The notes beneath the pieces were generated by a model. It had not been told where the DNA came from, made no database searches, and was given only the letters and a program-made list of their open reading frames with translations. A stretch of DNA of 64,000 nucleotides. Source: Pseudomonas sp. 8O (GTDB lineage: Bacteria > Pseudomonadota > Gammaproteobacteria > Pseudomonadales > Pseudomonadaceae). The position numbers were made by a program, and so were the translations under genes. The stretch is taken from positions 188,098-252,097 of the forward strand of contig NZ_LR733265.1 of NCBI RefSeq assembly GCF_902506495.1. Direction: 5' to 3'. Of the stretch, positions 1-7,991 are shown in pieces (the first letter of the stretch is position 1; the number at the start of each line of letters is the position of its first letter).

Positions 1-615
1 GTTTGTGATCAACTTGCCGGCCAGCGGCATGAAGCTGAACGAGTAGGTGTCGTAGACCTTGGCCAGCAGTGGGTTGCCAGGCTTGGAGAACTCCAGCACC
101 AGCAGGCGCCCGCCGGGTTTGAGCACGCGCAGCATCGAGCGCAGGGCGTCTTCCTTGTGGGTGACGTTGCGCAGGCCGAAGGCGATGGTGACCACGTCGA
201 AATGGTTGTCGGGGAACGGCAGCTTCTCGGCATCGGCCTGGACGAACTGCACGTTGCCGGCCACGCCCTTGTCGAGCAGGCGGTCACGACCGATCTTGAG
301 CATGGAGTCGTTGATATCGGCCAGCACCACCTGGCCGGTCGGGCCGACGATACTGGCGAACTTGCGGGTCAGGTCTCCGGTGCCGCCAGCGATGTCCAGC
401 ACGCGGTTGCCGGTGCGCACGCCGGACAGCTCGATGGTGAAGCGCTTCCACAGGCGATGCAGGCCACCGGACAGCACGTCGTTCATCAGGTCGTACTTGG
501 CTGCCACCGAGTGGAAGACTTCGGCTACCTTCTCCGCCTTCTGGCTTTCCGGCACATCCTGGAAACCGAAGTGGGTGGTGGGTTCCTGCTCGTGGGCCTT
601 GCGTGGATCGCTCAT
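1..615 (-). CDS. ubiE: UbiE, C-methyltransferase of ubiquinone/menaquinone synthesis (3' end off window)
   Basis: This enzyme C-methylates the benzoquinol (and demethylmenaquinol) ring using SAM, late in quinone synthesis. The 205 visible residues start at [18 protein letters not shown], typical of the family. They contain the SAM-binding motif [10 protein letters not shown], the downstream [10 protein letters not shown] segment and the post-motif [18 protein letters not shown]. The family is about 250 residues, so some 50 C-terminal residues lie beyond base 1. The start codon is at 613-615. Its neighbour on the other side is the PHA granule locus, an arrangement also known in P. aeruginosa. 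The gene reads away from the PHA genes and looks ordinary. Confidence 0.96.
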   Translation of the reverse strand, partial: MSDPRKAHEQEPTTHFGFQDVPESQKAEKVAEVFHSVAAKYDLMNDVLSGGLHRLWKRFTIELSGVRTGNRVLDIAGGTGDLTRKFASIVGPTGQVVLADINDSMLKIGRDRLLDKGVAGNVQFVQADAEKLPFPDNHFDVVTIAFGLRNVTHKEDALRSMLRVLKPGGRLLVLEFSKPGNPLLAKVYDTYSFSFMPLAGKLITN

Positions 616-761
616 GTCGCTCTCACCAGGTAAAAAACCTGTCCATTCTAAAGCCGCCTGCTGCCTTTGTCTTGCCTGGGTGCCAGGTGGGTTGGCGGGC
701 TGTTAGAGTGCTGTGACTTCATGCCGCAGTGCTGCGGCGCCTGCCTGATCGAGGAGCTGTC

Positions 762-1037
762 ATGTCCCGCATTCGTGTCGAACGATCCCATTCCCTTGGC
801 CGCGAGGCCGCGCGGGAGAAAGCCGAGCGCCTGGCCGAACGCCTGGCCAGCGAGTACGACGTGCGCTATCGCTGGAACGGCGACACCCTGGAGTTCAAGC
901 GCAGCGGTGCTGACGGCAGCATCGCGGTGGGTGAAGACACCGTGCGTGTCGAGCTCAAGCTCGGGCTGCTGCTGTCGCCCATGGGCGGCATGATCCAGCG
1001 CGAAATCGAGCAGGTATTGGACAAGTCGCTGGCCTGA
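762..1037 (+). CDS. PHA system family protein, small
   Basis: A 91-residue protein of the polyhydroxyalkanoic acid system family that accompanies phaI/phaF in Pseudomonas. It starts MSRIRVERSHSLGREAAREK and has a basic, helical first half (a run of Arg/Glu/Ala) followed by a short beta-rich part with VRVELKLGLLLSPMGGMI. The ATG at 762 is preceded by GAGGAGCTGTC, a good ribosome site; the longer reading from 729 lacks support. No catalytic motif is visible. Its place 183 bases before phaI suggests a granule-associated or regulatory role, but the biochemical function is not established. Confidence 0.8.
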   Translation: MSRIRVERSHSLGREAAREKAERLAERLASEYDVRYRWNGDTLEFKRSGADGSIAVGEDTVRVELKLGLLLSPMGGMIQREIEQVLDKSLA

Positions 1038-1047
1038 GCCTGCAGGC

Positions 1048-1104
1048 GGTGGATGTCGCTTTTTACATCCACCAGGTTGGTGGATCGATGAGGCGTGATC
1101 CACC
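1048..1104. repeat. Double-hairpin repeat upstream of phaI
   Basis: Two adjacent inverted repeats lie between the PHA family gene and phaI. The first is GGTGGATGT (1048-1056) paired with ACATCCACC (1065-1073). The second is GGTGGATC (1079-1086) paired with GATCCACC (1097-1104). Both arms carry the same GTGGAT core, as in the REP-like dispersed repeats of Pseudomonas. There is no T-run, so it is not a typical terminator for the preceding gene, though it may stabilise the 3' end of that transcript. Confidence 0.65.
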
Positions 1105-1220
1105 GCGCTGAAGCTTGCAGCCGCTCTTAGTATGCGATTTCTAATTTTTCTCCTTAGGGTGTACCCAAGCCTGCATTCCGTGGGCGTTTCCGCTAACTGT
1201 AAAAGCGCGTGAGGTGCACC

Positions 1221-1667
1221 ATGTCGAAAGTTGCCGTGAAGAAAAAAGTTGAAGCTGTTGTCGAAGACAAAGCCGGTCTGTTCGACGACGTGAAGGGCTA
1301 TGCCCGCAAGATCTACCTCGCTGGCCTGGGCGCTTACGCCAAGGCGGGTAGCGAAGGGGCCGAATACTTCAAGGAGCTGGTCAAGACCGGTGAAGGCGTC
1401 GAAAGCAAAGGCAAGAAGCTGGTCGACGAGCAGGTAGAAGCCGCCAACAGCCAGATCGAATCGGTCAAGCAGTCGGTCAACAGCAATGTCACCAGCGTTA
1501 AAGGCAAGGTCGAAGTTCAACTCGACAAGATCGAGAAGGCTTTCGATACTCGTGTGGCTTCCGCTCTGAACCGTATCGGCATTCCGTCCAAGCAGGATGT
1601 TGAAGCACTCTCTGCTAAGCTGGATGAGCTGAGCGCGTTGCTCGAGCATGTCGCGCGTACCAAATAA
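1221..1667 (+). CDS. phaI: Phasin PhaI
   Basis: PHA granule surface protein of 148 residues. After the basic start MSKVAVKKKVEAVVED comes the phasin helix LFDDVKGYARKIYLAGLGAY, then a long amphipathic coiled-coil region (EQVEAANSQIESVKQSVNS) ending in HVARTK. Phasins coat the polyester granule and limit its size. The ATG at 1221 is chosen over one at 1209 because it begins the conserved MSKVAVKKK sequence and follows GAGGTGCACC. PhaF follows after 10 bases and shares the same phasin domain, so the two are likely one transcript arising from a duplication. Confidence 0.95.
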   Translation: MSKVAVKKKVEAVVEDKAGLFDDVKGYARKIYLAGLGAYAKAGSEGAEYFKELVKTGEGVESKGKKLVDEQVEAANSQIESVKQSVNSNVTSVKGKVEVQLDKIEKAFDTRVASALNRIGIPSKQDVEALSAKLDELSALLEHVARTK

Positions 1668-1677
1668 GGAGATCAGG

Positions 1678-2544
1678 ATGGCTGTTAAGAAGAAAACCGA
1701 GAAACAGACCAGCTCCTGGATCGGCGAGGTCGAGAAATACTCGCGTCAGATCTGGTTGGCAGGCTTGGGCGCTTATTCCAAGGTCAGCAAGGACGGCACC
1801 AAGCTGTTCGACACGCTGGTCAAGGACGGCGAGAAGGCTGAAAAGCAGGCCAAGAGCGAAGTCGACAAGCAGGTCGATGCAGTGAAAGCCGGTGTCGGCT
1901 CCAAGGTTGGCTCTGCCAGGTCCAAGGTCGATGAGGTCAAGGACAGGGCAATCGGCAAGTGGGGTGAGCTGGAAGAGGCCTTCGACAAGCGTTTGAACAA
2001 TGCCATCTCGCGTCTGGGGGTACCCAGCCGCAATGAGGTCAAGGCGTTGAATGACAAGGTCGACAGCCTGACCAAGCAGCTGGAGAAAATCACTGGCGTA
2101 TCGGCCAAGTCGGTCGCCAAGCCTGCTGCCAAAGCTGCGCCCAAACCTGCCGCGAAGGCTGCCGCCAAGCCGGCTGCGAAAGCAGCTGCCAAACCTGCTG
2201 CGAAACCGGCCGCCAAGCCTGCTGCCAAAGCTGCAGCCAAGCCCGCTGCCAAACCGGCTGCCGCGAAACCTGCAGCCGCCAAGCCGGCAGCTAAACCTGC
2301 GGCGAAACCGGCAGCCAAGGCCGCAGCGAAACCCACTGCCAAGCCAGCGGCCGCCGCCAAGCCTGCAGCTAAGCCAGCAGCCAAGCCTGCTGCAGCGAAG
2401 AAGCCGGCTGCGAAGAAACCGGCAGCACCCAAGGCAGCTGCGCCGAAACCGGCTGCACCGGCACCGGCTCCGGCCGCCGCTGCAACGCCGGCCGCTGCAC
2501 CGGCTCCGGCTGCCACCCCGGCAACTCCAGCCACGCCGTCCTGA
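1678..2544 (+). CDS. phaF: Phasin PhaF with histone-like alanine/lysine/proline tail
   Basis: A 288-residue phasin that binds granules through its N-terminal half and DNA through its tail, helping to segregate granules at division. Residues 1-140 are a phasin domain (VEKYSRQIWLAGLGAYSKV, later LEEAFDKRLNNAISRLGVPS). From about residue 143 the sequence is almost only Ala, Lys and Pro in AAKPAAKPA-type repeats, like histone H1, and it ends in an Ala/Pro tract without Lys. The ATG at 1678 follows AAGGAGATCAGG. The repeat region (about 2110-2540) is internally repetitive and prone to length change between strains. It is followed by a strong intrinsic terminator. Confidence 0.96.
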   Translation: MAVKKKTEKQTSSWIGEVEKYSRQIWLAGLGAYSKVSKDGTKLFDTLVKDGEKAEKQAKSEVDKQVDAVKAGVGSKVGSARSKVDEVKDRAIGKWGELEEAFDKRLNNAISRLGVPSRNEVKALNDKVDSLTKQLEKITGVSAKSVAKPAAKAAPKPAAKAAAKPAAKAAAKPAAKPAAKPAAKAAAKPAAKPAAAKPAAAKPAAKPAAKPAAKAAAKPTAKPAAAAKPAAKPAAKPAAAKKPAAKKPAAPKAAAPKPAAPAPAPAAAATPAAAPAPAATPATPATPS

Positions 2545-2559
2545 GTGTTTCAGGATCAA

Positions 2560-2590
2560 AAACGCCCGGCCTAGTGCCGGGCGTTTGCGT
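2560..2590 (+). terminator. Intrinsic terminator after phaF
   Basis: Perfect stem AAACGCCCGGC (2560-2570) and GCCGGGCGTTT (2576-2586) with a 5-base loop, followed by GCGTTTCT. It begins 16 bases after the phaF stop and ends the phaIF transcript before the convergent phaD. Confidence 0.85.
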
Positions 2591-2641
2591 TTCTGCTCAC
2601 AGGGCGGGCCATGCGCATCAACCGTGGATGCGTCTCGGCTT

Positions 2642-2696
2642 TGTAGGGCGGGTGTAACCCGCCATTTGCGCTCTGGCGGGTTGCACCTGCCCTACA
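2642..2696. repeat. Inverted repeat between phaF and phaD
   Basis: Arms TGTAGGGCGGGTGTAACCCG.. (2642-2664) and ..GCACCTGCCCTACA (2674-2696) form a near-perfect hairpin with a 9-base loop. The TAGGGCGGGTGTAACCCGCC sequence is a common dispersed Pseudomonas motif. It sits between convergent genes and could also help end the phaD-side transcript. Confidence 0.6.
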
Positions 2697-2733
2697 TTCC
2701 CAGCGTGTCATTGGCGTGCAGCACGGCTGCGCA

Positions 2734-3348
2734 TCAGGCTTCAAGATAGCGCTGCGCCAAGTGCTCGACGGTGCTGCGTGAGGGCTGGTTCAGGTGTGGC
2801 GCCACCAGCATCATGATCTGGTACACCACCAGGCGCACTTCACCTTCCTGGTCGAGGATGCGCTGATAGTCGAGGGAGAACAGCAGCGTCAGGGTGATCT
2901 GCTCGACCAGTTGGCCGAGCGCCTGGGTGCCGCTGTTCACTTGACCGTCGGCCATCAGGCGGGCAAGCAGGGAGGCCAGCGTGCGTTTCAGCGCGTTCAG
3001 CCAGTGGCGAATGCCGCGCGCCAGTTTTGGCAGGCGCCCGGCCAGATTGGACAGATCCTGAAAGAGAAAACGGTACTGCGACAGTCGCTCGACGATCAGG
3101 TGCAGGAACAGCCAGTAGTCCTCGACATCCAGTCGGGCTTCTGCGGGCGGGTCGAGCAAAGGCGCCATCTCGTTCTGGAAGCGTTCGAACAGCTCCAGTA
3201 CCAGCGGCTCCTTGCCATGGAAGTGGTAGTAGAGATTGCCCGGGCTGATGTCCAGCTCGTTGGCAATCTCCAGGGTAGAAACGTTGGGCTCGCCCTGTTC
3301 GTTGAACAACTGCAGGGCGGCTTGCAGAATGCGCTCGCGGGTTTTCAT
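2734..3348 (-). CDS. phaD: TetR-family regulator PhaD
   Basis: A 204-residue TetR-family regulator. The N-terminal helix-turn-helix is clear (RERILQAALQLFNEQGEPNV, then LEIANELDISPGNLYYHFHG), and the rest is an all-helical ligand domain. In P. putida PhaD activates phaC1 and phaI promoters, responding to an acyl-CoA-type ligand. The gene is normally immediately downstream of phaC2. Here 2.7 kb of other genes separate it from phaC2, so it probably relies on its own or a read-through promoter. It converges on phaF. The start at 3348 keeps the usual MKTRERIL beginning. Confidence 0.9.
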   Translation of the reverse strand: MKTRERILQAALQLFNEQGEPNVSTLEIANELDISPGNLYYHFHGKEPLVLELFERFQNEMAPLLDPPAEARLDVEDYWLFLHLIVERLSQYRFLFQDLSNLAGRLPKLARGIRHWLNALKRTLASLLARLMADGQVNSGTQALGQLVEQITLTLLFSLDYQRILDQEGEVRLVVYQIMMLVAPHLNQPSRSTVEHLAQRYLEA

Positions 3349-3504
3349 CCGGTCTTCTTGTTTGTGGCGCGGAAGCGTTGACGATAACCGCCCGGCGCGG
3401 CCTCGACCAGCCCCCGATCTGCTGTGCGTCGGCTAAACGGCCTTGTGCATGCTGCGCGCAGCCGGTGCACTTCAGCGCCGCCCCGCTGTAGCTCGCGAAG
3501 CGCG
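3346..3504 (-). pseudogene. Possible C-terminal remnant of an AraC/GlxA-type regulator
   Basis: Between the exporter stop and the phaD start, one minus-strand frame reads through to a stop overlapping the phaD start. It ends AAPGGYRQRFRATNKKTG, with TRPFSRRTADRGLVE before it. The end resembles the last helix of AraC-family DNA-binding domains, particularly GlxA-like ones (GVSPxxYRxRFRA). The upstream part of such a gene is absent: the frame runs back into the exporter gene. I read it as a decayed stump, but the match is short and could be chance. Confidence 0.3.
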
Positions 3505-5103
3505 TTATGCGTCCTTGCCACTGGTGAATTCCGTATTCCTCTCGTGAGCGCCAATCGTACCGATATGCCGCAACGCCAGTGCGGCGAGGATTGCCAGGAT
3601 CGCGATACCCAGAGCACTGAGGCTGGTCGATAGGTTCAGTCCCTGGATGAAGGCGGCCCTGGCCTGCTCCAGCAATCCCTCAGGCAAGCGCTGCGCCACC
3701 GACGAGGATGCCCAGAGGCTGTCGCTGACGACCCTGGCAAGCTCATCCGGCAACGCCGCGGGAATATGTTCGAGGATGCGCAGGCGATAGACCGTGGCGG
3801 CCAGGCTCCCGAGCGTTGCCACTCCCAGCGCTACACCCAGCTCCTGCACCATCTCGGACATCGCCGAGGCGGCGCCGGCCTTGTCCGCCGGCGCCGCTCC
3901 CACCACCAGGTCCGTGCCCAGTGCGGCGATGGTGCCCAAGCCGAAATAGACCAGGGCAAAACCGCCCACCAGCAGACCGATACCGGATGCGCCCTGCACC
4001 CGCGCGAGTAACAGGTAGCCGAGCGTCGACAGCATCAGGGCCGCGGCGACGACCAAGCCCGGGCGGATGTGCCGGGCGATCAGTGGCGCCACTATCCCGG
4101 CCGCAACCATCGCCAGCGCCGGTGGCGCCATCCATATGCCGGCGGCCAGCGGCGAGAGTCCCAGCACCAGTTGCAGATACTGAGTGACCAGCAGCATGGT
4201 TCCGCCTACAGCGACCAGACCGACCAGCAGGACGATCAGCGCGGCGCTGAACGTCCGGCTGGCGAACAGCGTCATGTCCAGGAACGGCTCGGTGAGGCGC
4301 CGCTGTCGGCGTACGAACAGCGCTGCAAAAAACACCCCGGCAGCCATGATCAGCAAGGGCCCGACCTCCGCACCGTGTTTACCGAGCTCCTTCACACCGT
4401 AGATTGTCGGCAGGATGGCCGCGATCGATAGCGCGACGCTGGGCAGGTCGAAGCGACCGCTTTGCGCCGAGCGGTATTCCGGTAGCAGTAGCGGGGCGAA
4501 TGCCAGCAACAGGGCGACCACCGGAAGCGCCAGGAGAAACGCGGCGCCCCACCAGAAACGCTCCAGCAGCACGCCGCCGACCAGCGGCCCCACGGCCATG
4601 CCCAGCGCGAACATGGTTGCCCACACACCAATTGCCTGGGCGCGCTGGCGAGCATCGGCGAACATGTTGCTGATCAGCGCCAGGGTGGAAGGCATCAGGG
4701 TCGCCCCGGCCACGCCCAGGGCCGCGCGCGCGATGATCAACATCTCGGCACTGGTGGAATAGGCGGCCAGCAGCGAAGCACCGGCGAACGCCGTGCCGCC
4801 GACCATCAGTAGTCGACGACGGCCGACACGGTCGCCCAGCGTGCCCATGGTGATCAGGAAACCGGCAATCATGAAGCCGTAGATATCCATGATCCAAAGT
4901 GCCTGGGTGCTGCTGGCGCCGAGGTCCGCTGCCAGGGCCGGAAGCGCCAGGTATAGCAGGGTGACATCGAGGCCGAGCAGCATGGTGGGTAAGGCCAATA
5001 CTGCCAGCCCTAGCCACTCTCGGACTCCGGCTTGGGGCCTGGCTGGGTGGCAGCTGCCGAGCGAGTAGGTCGGCGATAGGTTTCGATTGCAGTCGAGGCT
5101 CAT
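3505..5103 (-). CDS. DHA2-family 14-helix drug:proton antiporter (MFS, SmvA/QacA-like)
   Basis: A 532-residue MFS exporter. The hydrophobicity pattern suits 14 membrane helices. Motif A appears as GTLGDRVGRRRL in the first cytoplasmic loop, the first helix has the acidic LLGLDVTLLYLALPAL pattern, and GVAGATLMPSTLALISNMF is typical of SmvA/QacA-like DHA2 exporters of cationic compounds. The inner membrane protein would expel toxic cations using the proton gradient; the real substrate is unknown. It is divergent from the MmyB-like regulator gene across 93 AT-rich bases with two palindromes, a classic repressor-exporter pair. Both lie inside the PHA locus, where other pseudomonads have none, so the pair was probably acquired. 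Confidence 0.88.
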   Translation of the reverse strand: MSLDCNRNLSPTYSLGSCHPARPQAGVREWLGLAVLALPTMLLGLDVTLLYLALPALAADLGASSTQALWIMDIYGFMIAGFLITMGTLGDRVGRRRLLMVGGTAFAGASLLAAYSTSAEMLIIARAALGVAGATLMPSTLALISNMFADARQRAQAIGVWATMFALGMAVGPLVGGVLLERFWWGAAFLLALPVVALLLAFAPLLLPEYRSAQSGRFDLPSVALSIAAILPTIYGVKELGKHGAEVGPLLIMAAGVFFAALFVRRQRRLTEPFLDMTLFASRTFSAALIVLLVGLVAVGGTMLLVTQYLQLVLGLSPLAAGIWMAPPALAMVAAGIVAPLIARHIRPGLVVAAALMLSTLGYLLLARVQGASGIGLLVGGFALVYFGLGTIAALGTDLVVGAAPADKAGAASAMSEMVQELGVALGVATLGSLAATVYRLRILEHIPAALPDELARVVSDSLWASSSVAQRLPEGLLEQARAAFIQGLNLSTSLSALGIAILAILAALALRHIGTIGAHERNTEFTSGKDA

Positions 5104-5144
5104 GTTGCCTTCTCCTCCGTGATAGGAGAGGGCATTATTGGAAG

Positions 5145-5184
5145 GTAATATTGGTATTACAATTTAGTAATTTATCCTATTACT
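5145..5184. promoter_or_regulatory. Two palindromes in the exporter/regulator intergenic region
   Basis: GTAATA-TTGG-TATTAC (5145-5160) and AGTAAT-ttatcct-ATTACT (5166-5184) are two inverted repeats sharing the core GTAAT/ATTAC. They lie in an AT-rich stretch between divergent start codons (5103 and 5197). They are good candidates for the operator of the MmyB-like regulator. That is inferred from position and symmetry only. Confidence 0.5.
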
Positions 5185-5196
5185 TGAGGCAATACC

Positions 5197-6039
5197 TTGA
5201 CCCCCGCACGCACGCTCGACCGTACCCGCCAGGAGCTTTCGGAGTTCCTGCAATATCATCGACGCAAGCTCGGACCTGCCGATGTCGGCCTGCCCGCCAC
5301 CGGCCGCCGGCGTACCCCGGGCCTCAGGCGCGAGGAAGTCGCCGCCCTCGCCGGTGTGGGCCTCACTTGGTACACCTGGTTTGAACAAGGGCGCGACATC
5401 GGCGTTTCCGAGAGCTTTCTGCTTAACGTCGCGCGTGCCCTCAAACTGGATGACGCCGAGTGCTGCCATCTCTTCCTGCTGGCGCATCGTCGTCCGCCAC
5501 CTGCCGAAGCCCAACAGTGGCCGTCCGTCACTCCGTTGATTCAGCAACTGATGGACGACCTGTCTGCACGACCGGCCTACGTCATCAACCTGCGCTGGGA
5601 CGTAATCGCCTGGAACCAGATGGCTGACCGGCTGTTCGGTTTCGCCGGCATGGCACTGGCGGAGCGCAATTTCATCCGTATGGTTTTCACCGCCCCGGAG
5701 CTGCGCAAACGCCTGCCTGAGTGGCGCGAGGATGCACAGCGGTTACTGGCGCACTTTCGCTGCGATCTTGCCGTGGCGCCGCGGGACGACCCGGCCATAC
5801 TGGCGCTGACCGAGGAATTGCAGAGCCTGTCGGCGGACTTTCGCCGTTGGTGGGAGACGCCGGGTGCCGGCGACTACAGTCGCGGAGTGCGCTCGATCAT
5901 CGGCGTCACCGATCCGGCCCGCCTGGACTTTCAGCACGAGATACTCACCGTGGATGAGCATCGCCACCTGCGCATGGTCGTCTATTTTCCCGCCGAGCGG
6001 CCCGCGACGAGATCGGCCGCAACTGATGAGCTTGCATAG
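5197..6039 (+). CDS. XRE-type regulator with MmyB-like ligand domain
   Basis: A 280-residue transcription factor. Residues 10-75 form a helix-turn-helix with the family signature RRTPGLRREEVAALAGVGL followed by TWYTWFEQGRDIGVS. From about residue 105 comes the MmyB-like PAS-type domain (YVINLRWDVIAWNQMADRLF) thought to bind a fatty-acid-like ligand. The start is a TTG at 5197, preceded by CTTGAGGC; no ATG fits the conserved N-terminus. It is divergent from the exporter gene and most likely controls it. It converges on phaC2 with 66 bases between the stops. Confidence 0.88.
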   Translation: MTPARTLDRTRQELSEFLQYHRRKLGPADVGLPATGRRRTPGLRREEVAALAGVGLTWYTWFEQGRDIGVSESFLLNVARALKLDDAECCHLFLLAHRRPPPAEAQQWPSVTPLIQQLMDDLSARPAYVINLRWDVIAWNQMADRLFGFAGMALAERNFIRMVFTAPELRKRLPEWREDAQRLLAHFRCDLAVAPRDDPAILALTEELQSLSADFRRWWETPGAGDYSRGVRSIIGVTDPARLDFQHEILTVDEHRHLRMVVYFPAERPATRSAATDELA

Positions 6040-6105
6040 GGCGGCAGCAGGGCCAGACGAGCCACCGAGCCTCGGGCGGTCACGGCCTGCCGCCGCCCTG
6101 GATGC

Positions 6106-7788
6106 TCAGCGAATGTGCACGTAGGTGCCGGGCGCTGCTTCCATCGGCGGATGGTTCTGGTTGCCCAGCGCCATCAGCGTTTCCCGTTGCTCGCCGGAGC
6201 GCGCCTGCATCCACTCCAGCCACTGGGGCCACCAGCTGCCTTGCTGGTGCGTGGCGTCGTGATACCAGGCGCGTGGGTCGGAGGTAAGCTTGGTGTTCTC
6301 GTAATAGTTGGCCTTGGGGTTGCCTGGCGGGTTGAGAATGCTCTGGATATGCCCGCTGTTGGACAGGATGAAACGGCGGTTGCCACCAAGCAGCAGGGTC
6401 GAGCGATAGACCGCATCCCAGGGCGTGATGTGATCGTTGATGCCGGCCACGCTGAAGCTGTCGACGTTGACCTTGGCCAGATCCACCGGCGTACCGCAGA
6501 CCTCCAGCGCACCTGGACGGCTGAGCGGGTTGTGCTTGAAGAAATCGATCAGGTCGCCATGCAGCGCCGCAGGCAGACGGGTGTTGTCGTTGTTCCAGTA
6601 GAGGATGTCGAAGGCCGGCGGCTGCTTGCCGAGCAGGTAGTTGTTGACCCAGTAGTTCCAGATCAGGTCGTTGGGGCGCATCCAGGCAAATACCCTGGCC
6701 ATGTCGCGACCGTCCAGCACGCCTTGCTGGTAGGAACGGCGCTTGGCCGACTCGAGGGTTTCCTCGTCGGCAAAGAGCATCGCCGGGCTGTCGATCTGAC
6801 TATCGAGCAGGCTGACCATGTAAGTGGCGCTGAAAATCTTGCGTAGTTGGCGGCGTGCCTGCAGGTGGCCTTGCATGGCGGCGATGGTCAGGCCGCCGGC
6901 GCAGGCGCCGAGCAGATTGACGTCCTTGCTGCCGGTGATGGCGCGGCAGGCATCGACGGCCTCCTCGACGGCCTGCACATAGCTCGACAGGCCCCATTCG
7001 CGGTGGCGCGGGTCGGGGTTGCGCCAGCTGATCATGAAGGTCTGCAGGCCGTTCTTCAGCGCGTACTGGACGAAGCTCTTGTCATTGGACAGGTCGAATA
7101 TGTAGTACTTGTTGATCTGTGGCGGCACGATCAGCAGTGGGCGCAGGTACTGCTTCTCGCTCATCGGCCTGTACTGGATCAGTTCCAGCAGCTCGTTGCG
7201 AAACACCACGGCGCCTGGCGTGCAGGCCAGATTACGACCGACCTCGAAGGCATGTTTGCTGACCTGGCTAGGCAGACCGTCGTTGTTCAGCAGGTCGTCG
7301 AGCAGGTGGCGCAACCCCTTGAATGCACTGCTACCTCCGGTGTTGAACAGCTCCTTGAGCGCCTGTGGGTTGAGCGGGCTGTTGGAGGGCGACAGGGCGT
7401 CGCTCATCAGCGATGCGAGAAAGCGCGCACGGGCTCGGTCATCGGCCGACAGGTCGCTGTCGTCGATCCACGCAGCCAATTGTTTCTGCCATGCCAGATA
7501 GGCCTGCAGGCTGCGCCGGTAGAAAGGGTTGAGGTGCCAGGTCGGATCAGCGAAACGCGCGTCCTGCGGATTGACCTTGTGCAGGGTGTCGCCGAGCAGC
7601 ACGCGGCCAAGCTGGCCGCCGAAGGCCAGCAGATGACGTCCGCTGCGCACCGGATTCTTCAGGCCCTGGGCTGCCAGCAGGCGCATGGTGGACAAAAGAT
7701 CGCGACCGCGCACGCCCACCACCGCGCTCTGGGCGTTCATGAAACTGGCAGGTGCCGGCAGTGAAGCCGGGTTCGACTTGTCTCGCAT
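6106..7788 (-). CDS. phaC2: Class II PHA synthase PhaC2
   Basis: Polymerises (R)-3-hydroxyacyl-CoA of C6-C14 into medium-chain-length polyester at the granule surface. It has 560 residues. The lipase-like box GACAG has the nucleophile at Cys296; the aspartate (GINDHITPWD) and histidine (SNSGHIQS) of the triad are present. The ATG at 7788 is chosen because MRDKSNPASLP is the family's usual beginning and GGAGTGTTGCCCC precedes it; an ATG 21 bases upstream is less likely. It is the third gene of phaC1-phaZ-phaC2, 203 bases after phaZ, so it may have its own weak promoter. Confidence 0.97.
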   Translation of the reverse strand: MRDKSNPASLPAPASFMNAQSAVVGVRGRDLLSTMRLLAAQGLKNPVRSGRHLLAFGGQLGRVLLGDTLHKVNPQDARFADPTWHLNPFYRRSLQAYLAWQKQLAAWIDDSDLSADDRARARFLASLMSDALSPSNSPLNPQALKELFNTGGSSAFKGLRHLLDDLLNNDGLPSQVSKHAFEVGRNLACTPGAVVFRNELLELIQYRPMSEKQYLRPLLIVPPQINKYYIFDLSNDKSFVQYALKNGLQTFMISWRNPDPRHREWGLSSYVQAVEEAVDACRAITGSKDVNLLGACAGGLTIAAMQGHLQARRQLRKIFSATYMVSLLDSQIDSPAMLFADEETLESAKRRSYQQGVLDGRDMARVFAWMRPNDLIWNYWVNNYLLGKQPPAFDILYWNNDNTRLPAALHGDLIDFFKHNPLSRPGALEVCGTPVDLAKVNVDSFSVAGINDHITPWDAVYRSTLLLGGNRRFILSNSGHIQSILNPPGNPKANYYENTKLTSDPRAWYHDATHQQGSWWPQWLEWMQARSGEQRETLMALGNQNHPPMEAAPGTYVHIR

Positions 7789-7991
7789 GGGGCAACACTC
7801 CATCGTCAAACCGTCTAGAGACTTTCATGGCGCGGACTGCCTGACGCGCACCTTGTACTTGTGCACAGTGTGCAGCAAGCCCTGTACCAGACACGCGGGA
7901 ACTGCATTCCAGAGCGCCGCGCCGAAAAATATGAGACCTTGAACGGCCCCTTTGTCGAGCACACAGAGCATTGCGCACCATGCTGGTGCGA

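Noticed and set aside
6037..6100. GGGCGGCAG...CTGCCGCCGCCC pair between the MmyB-like gene and phaC2 as a terminator
   Set aside because: The arms are 40 bases apart, pair only with a bulge and lack T-runs.
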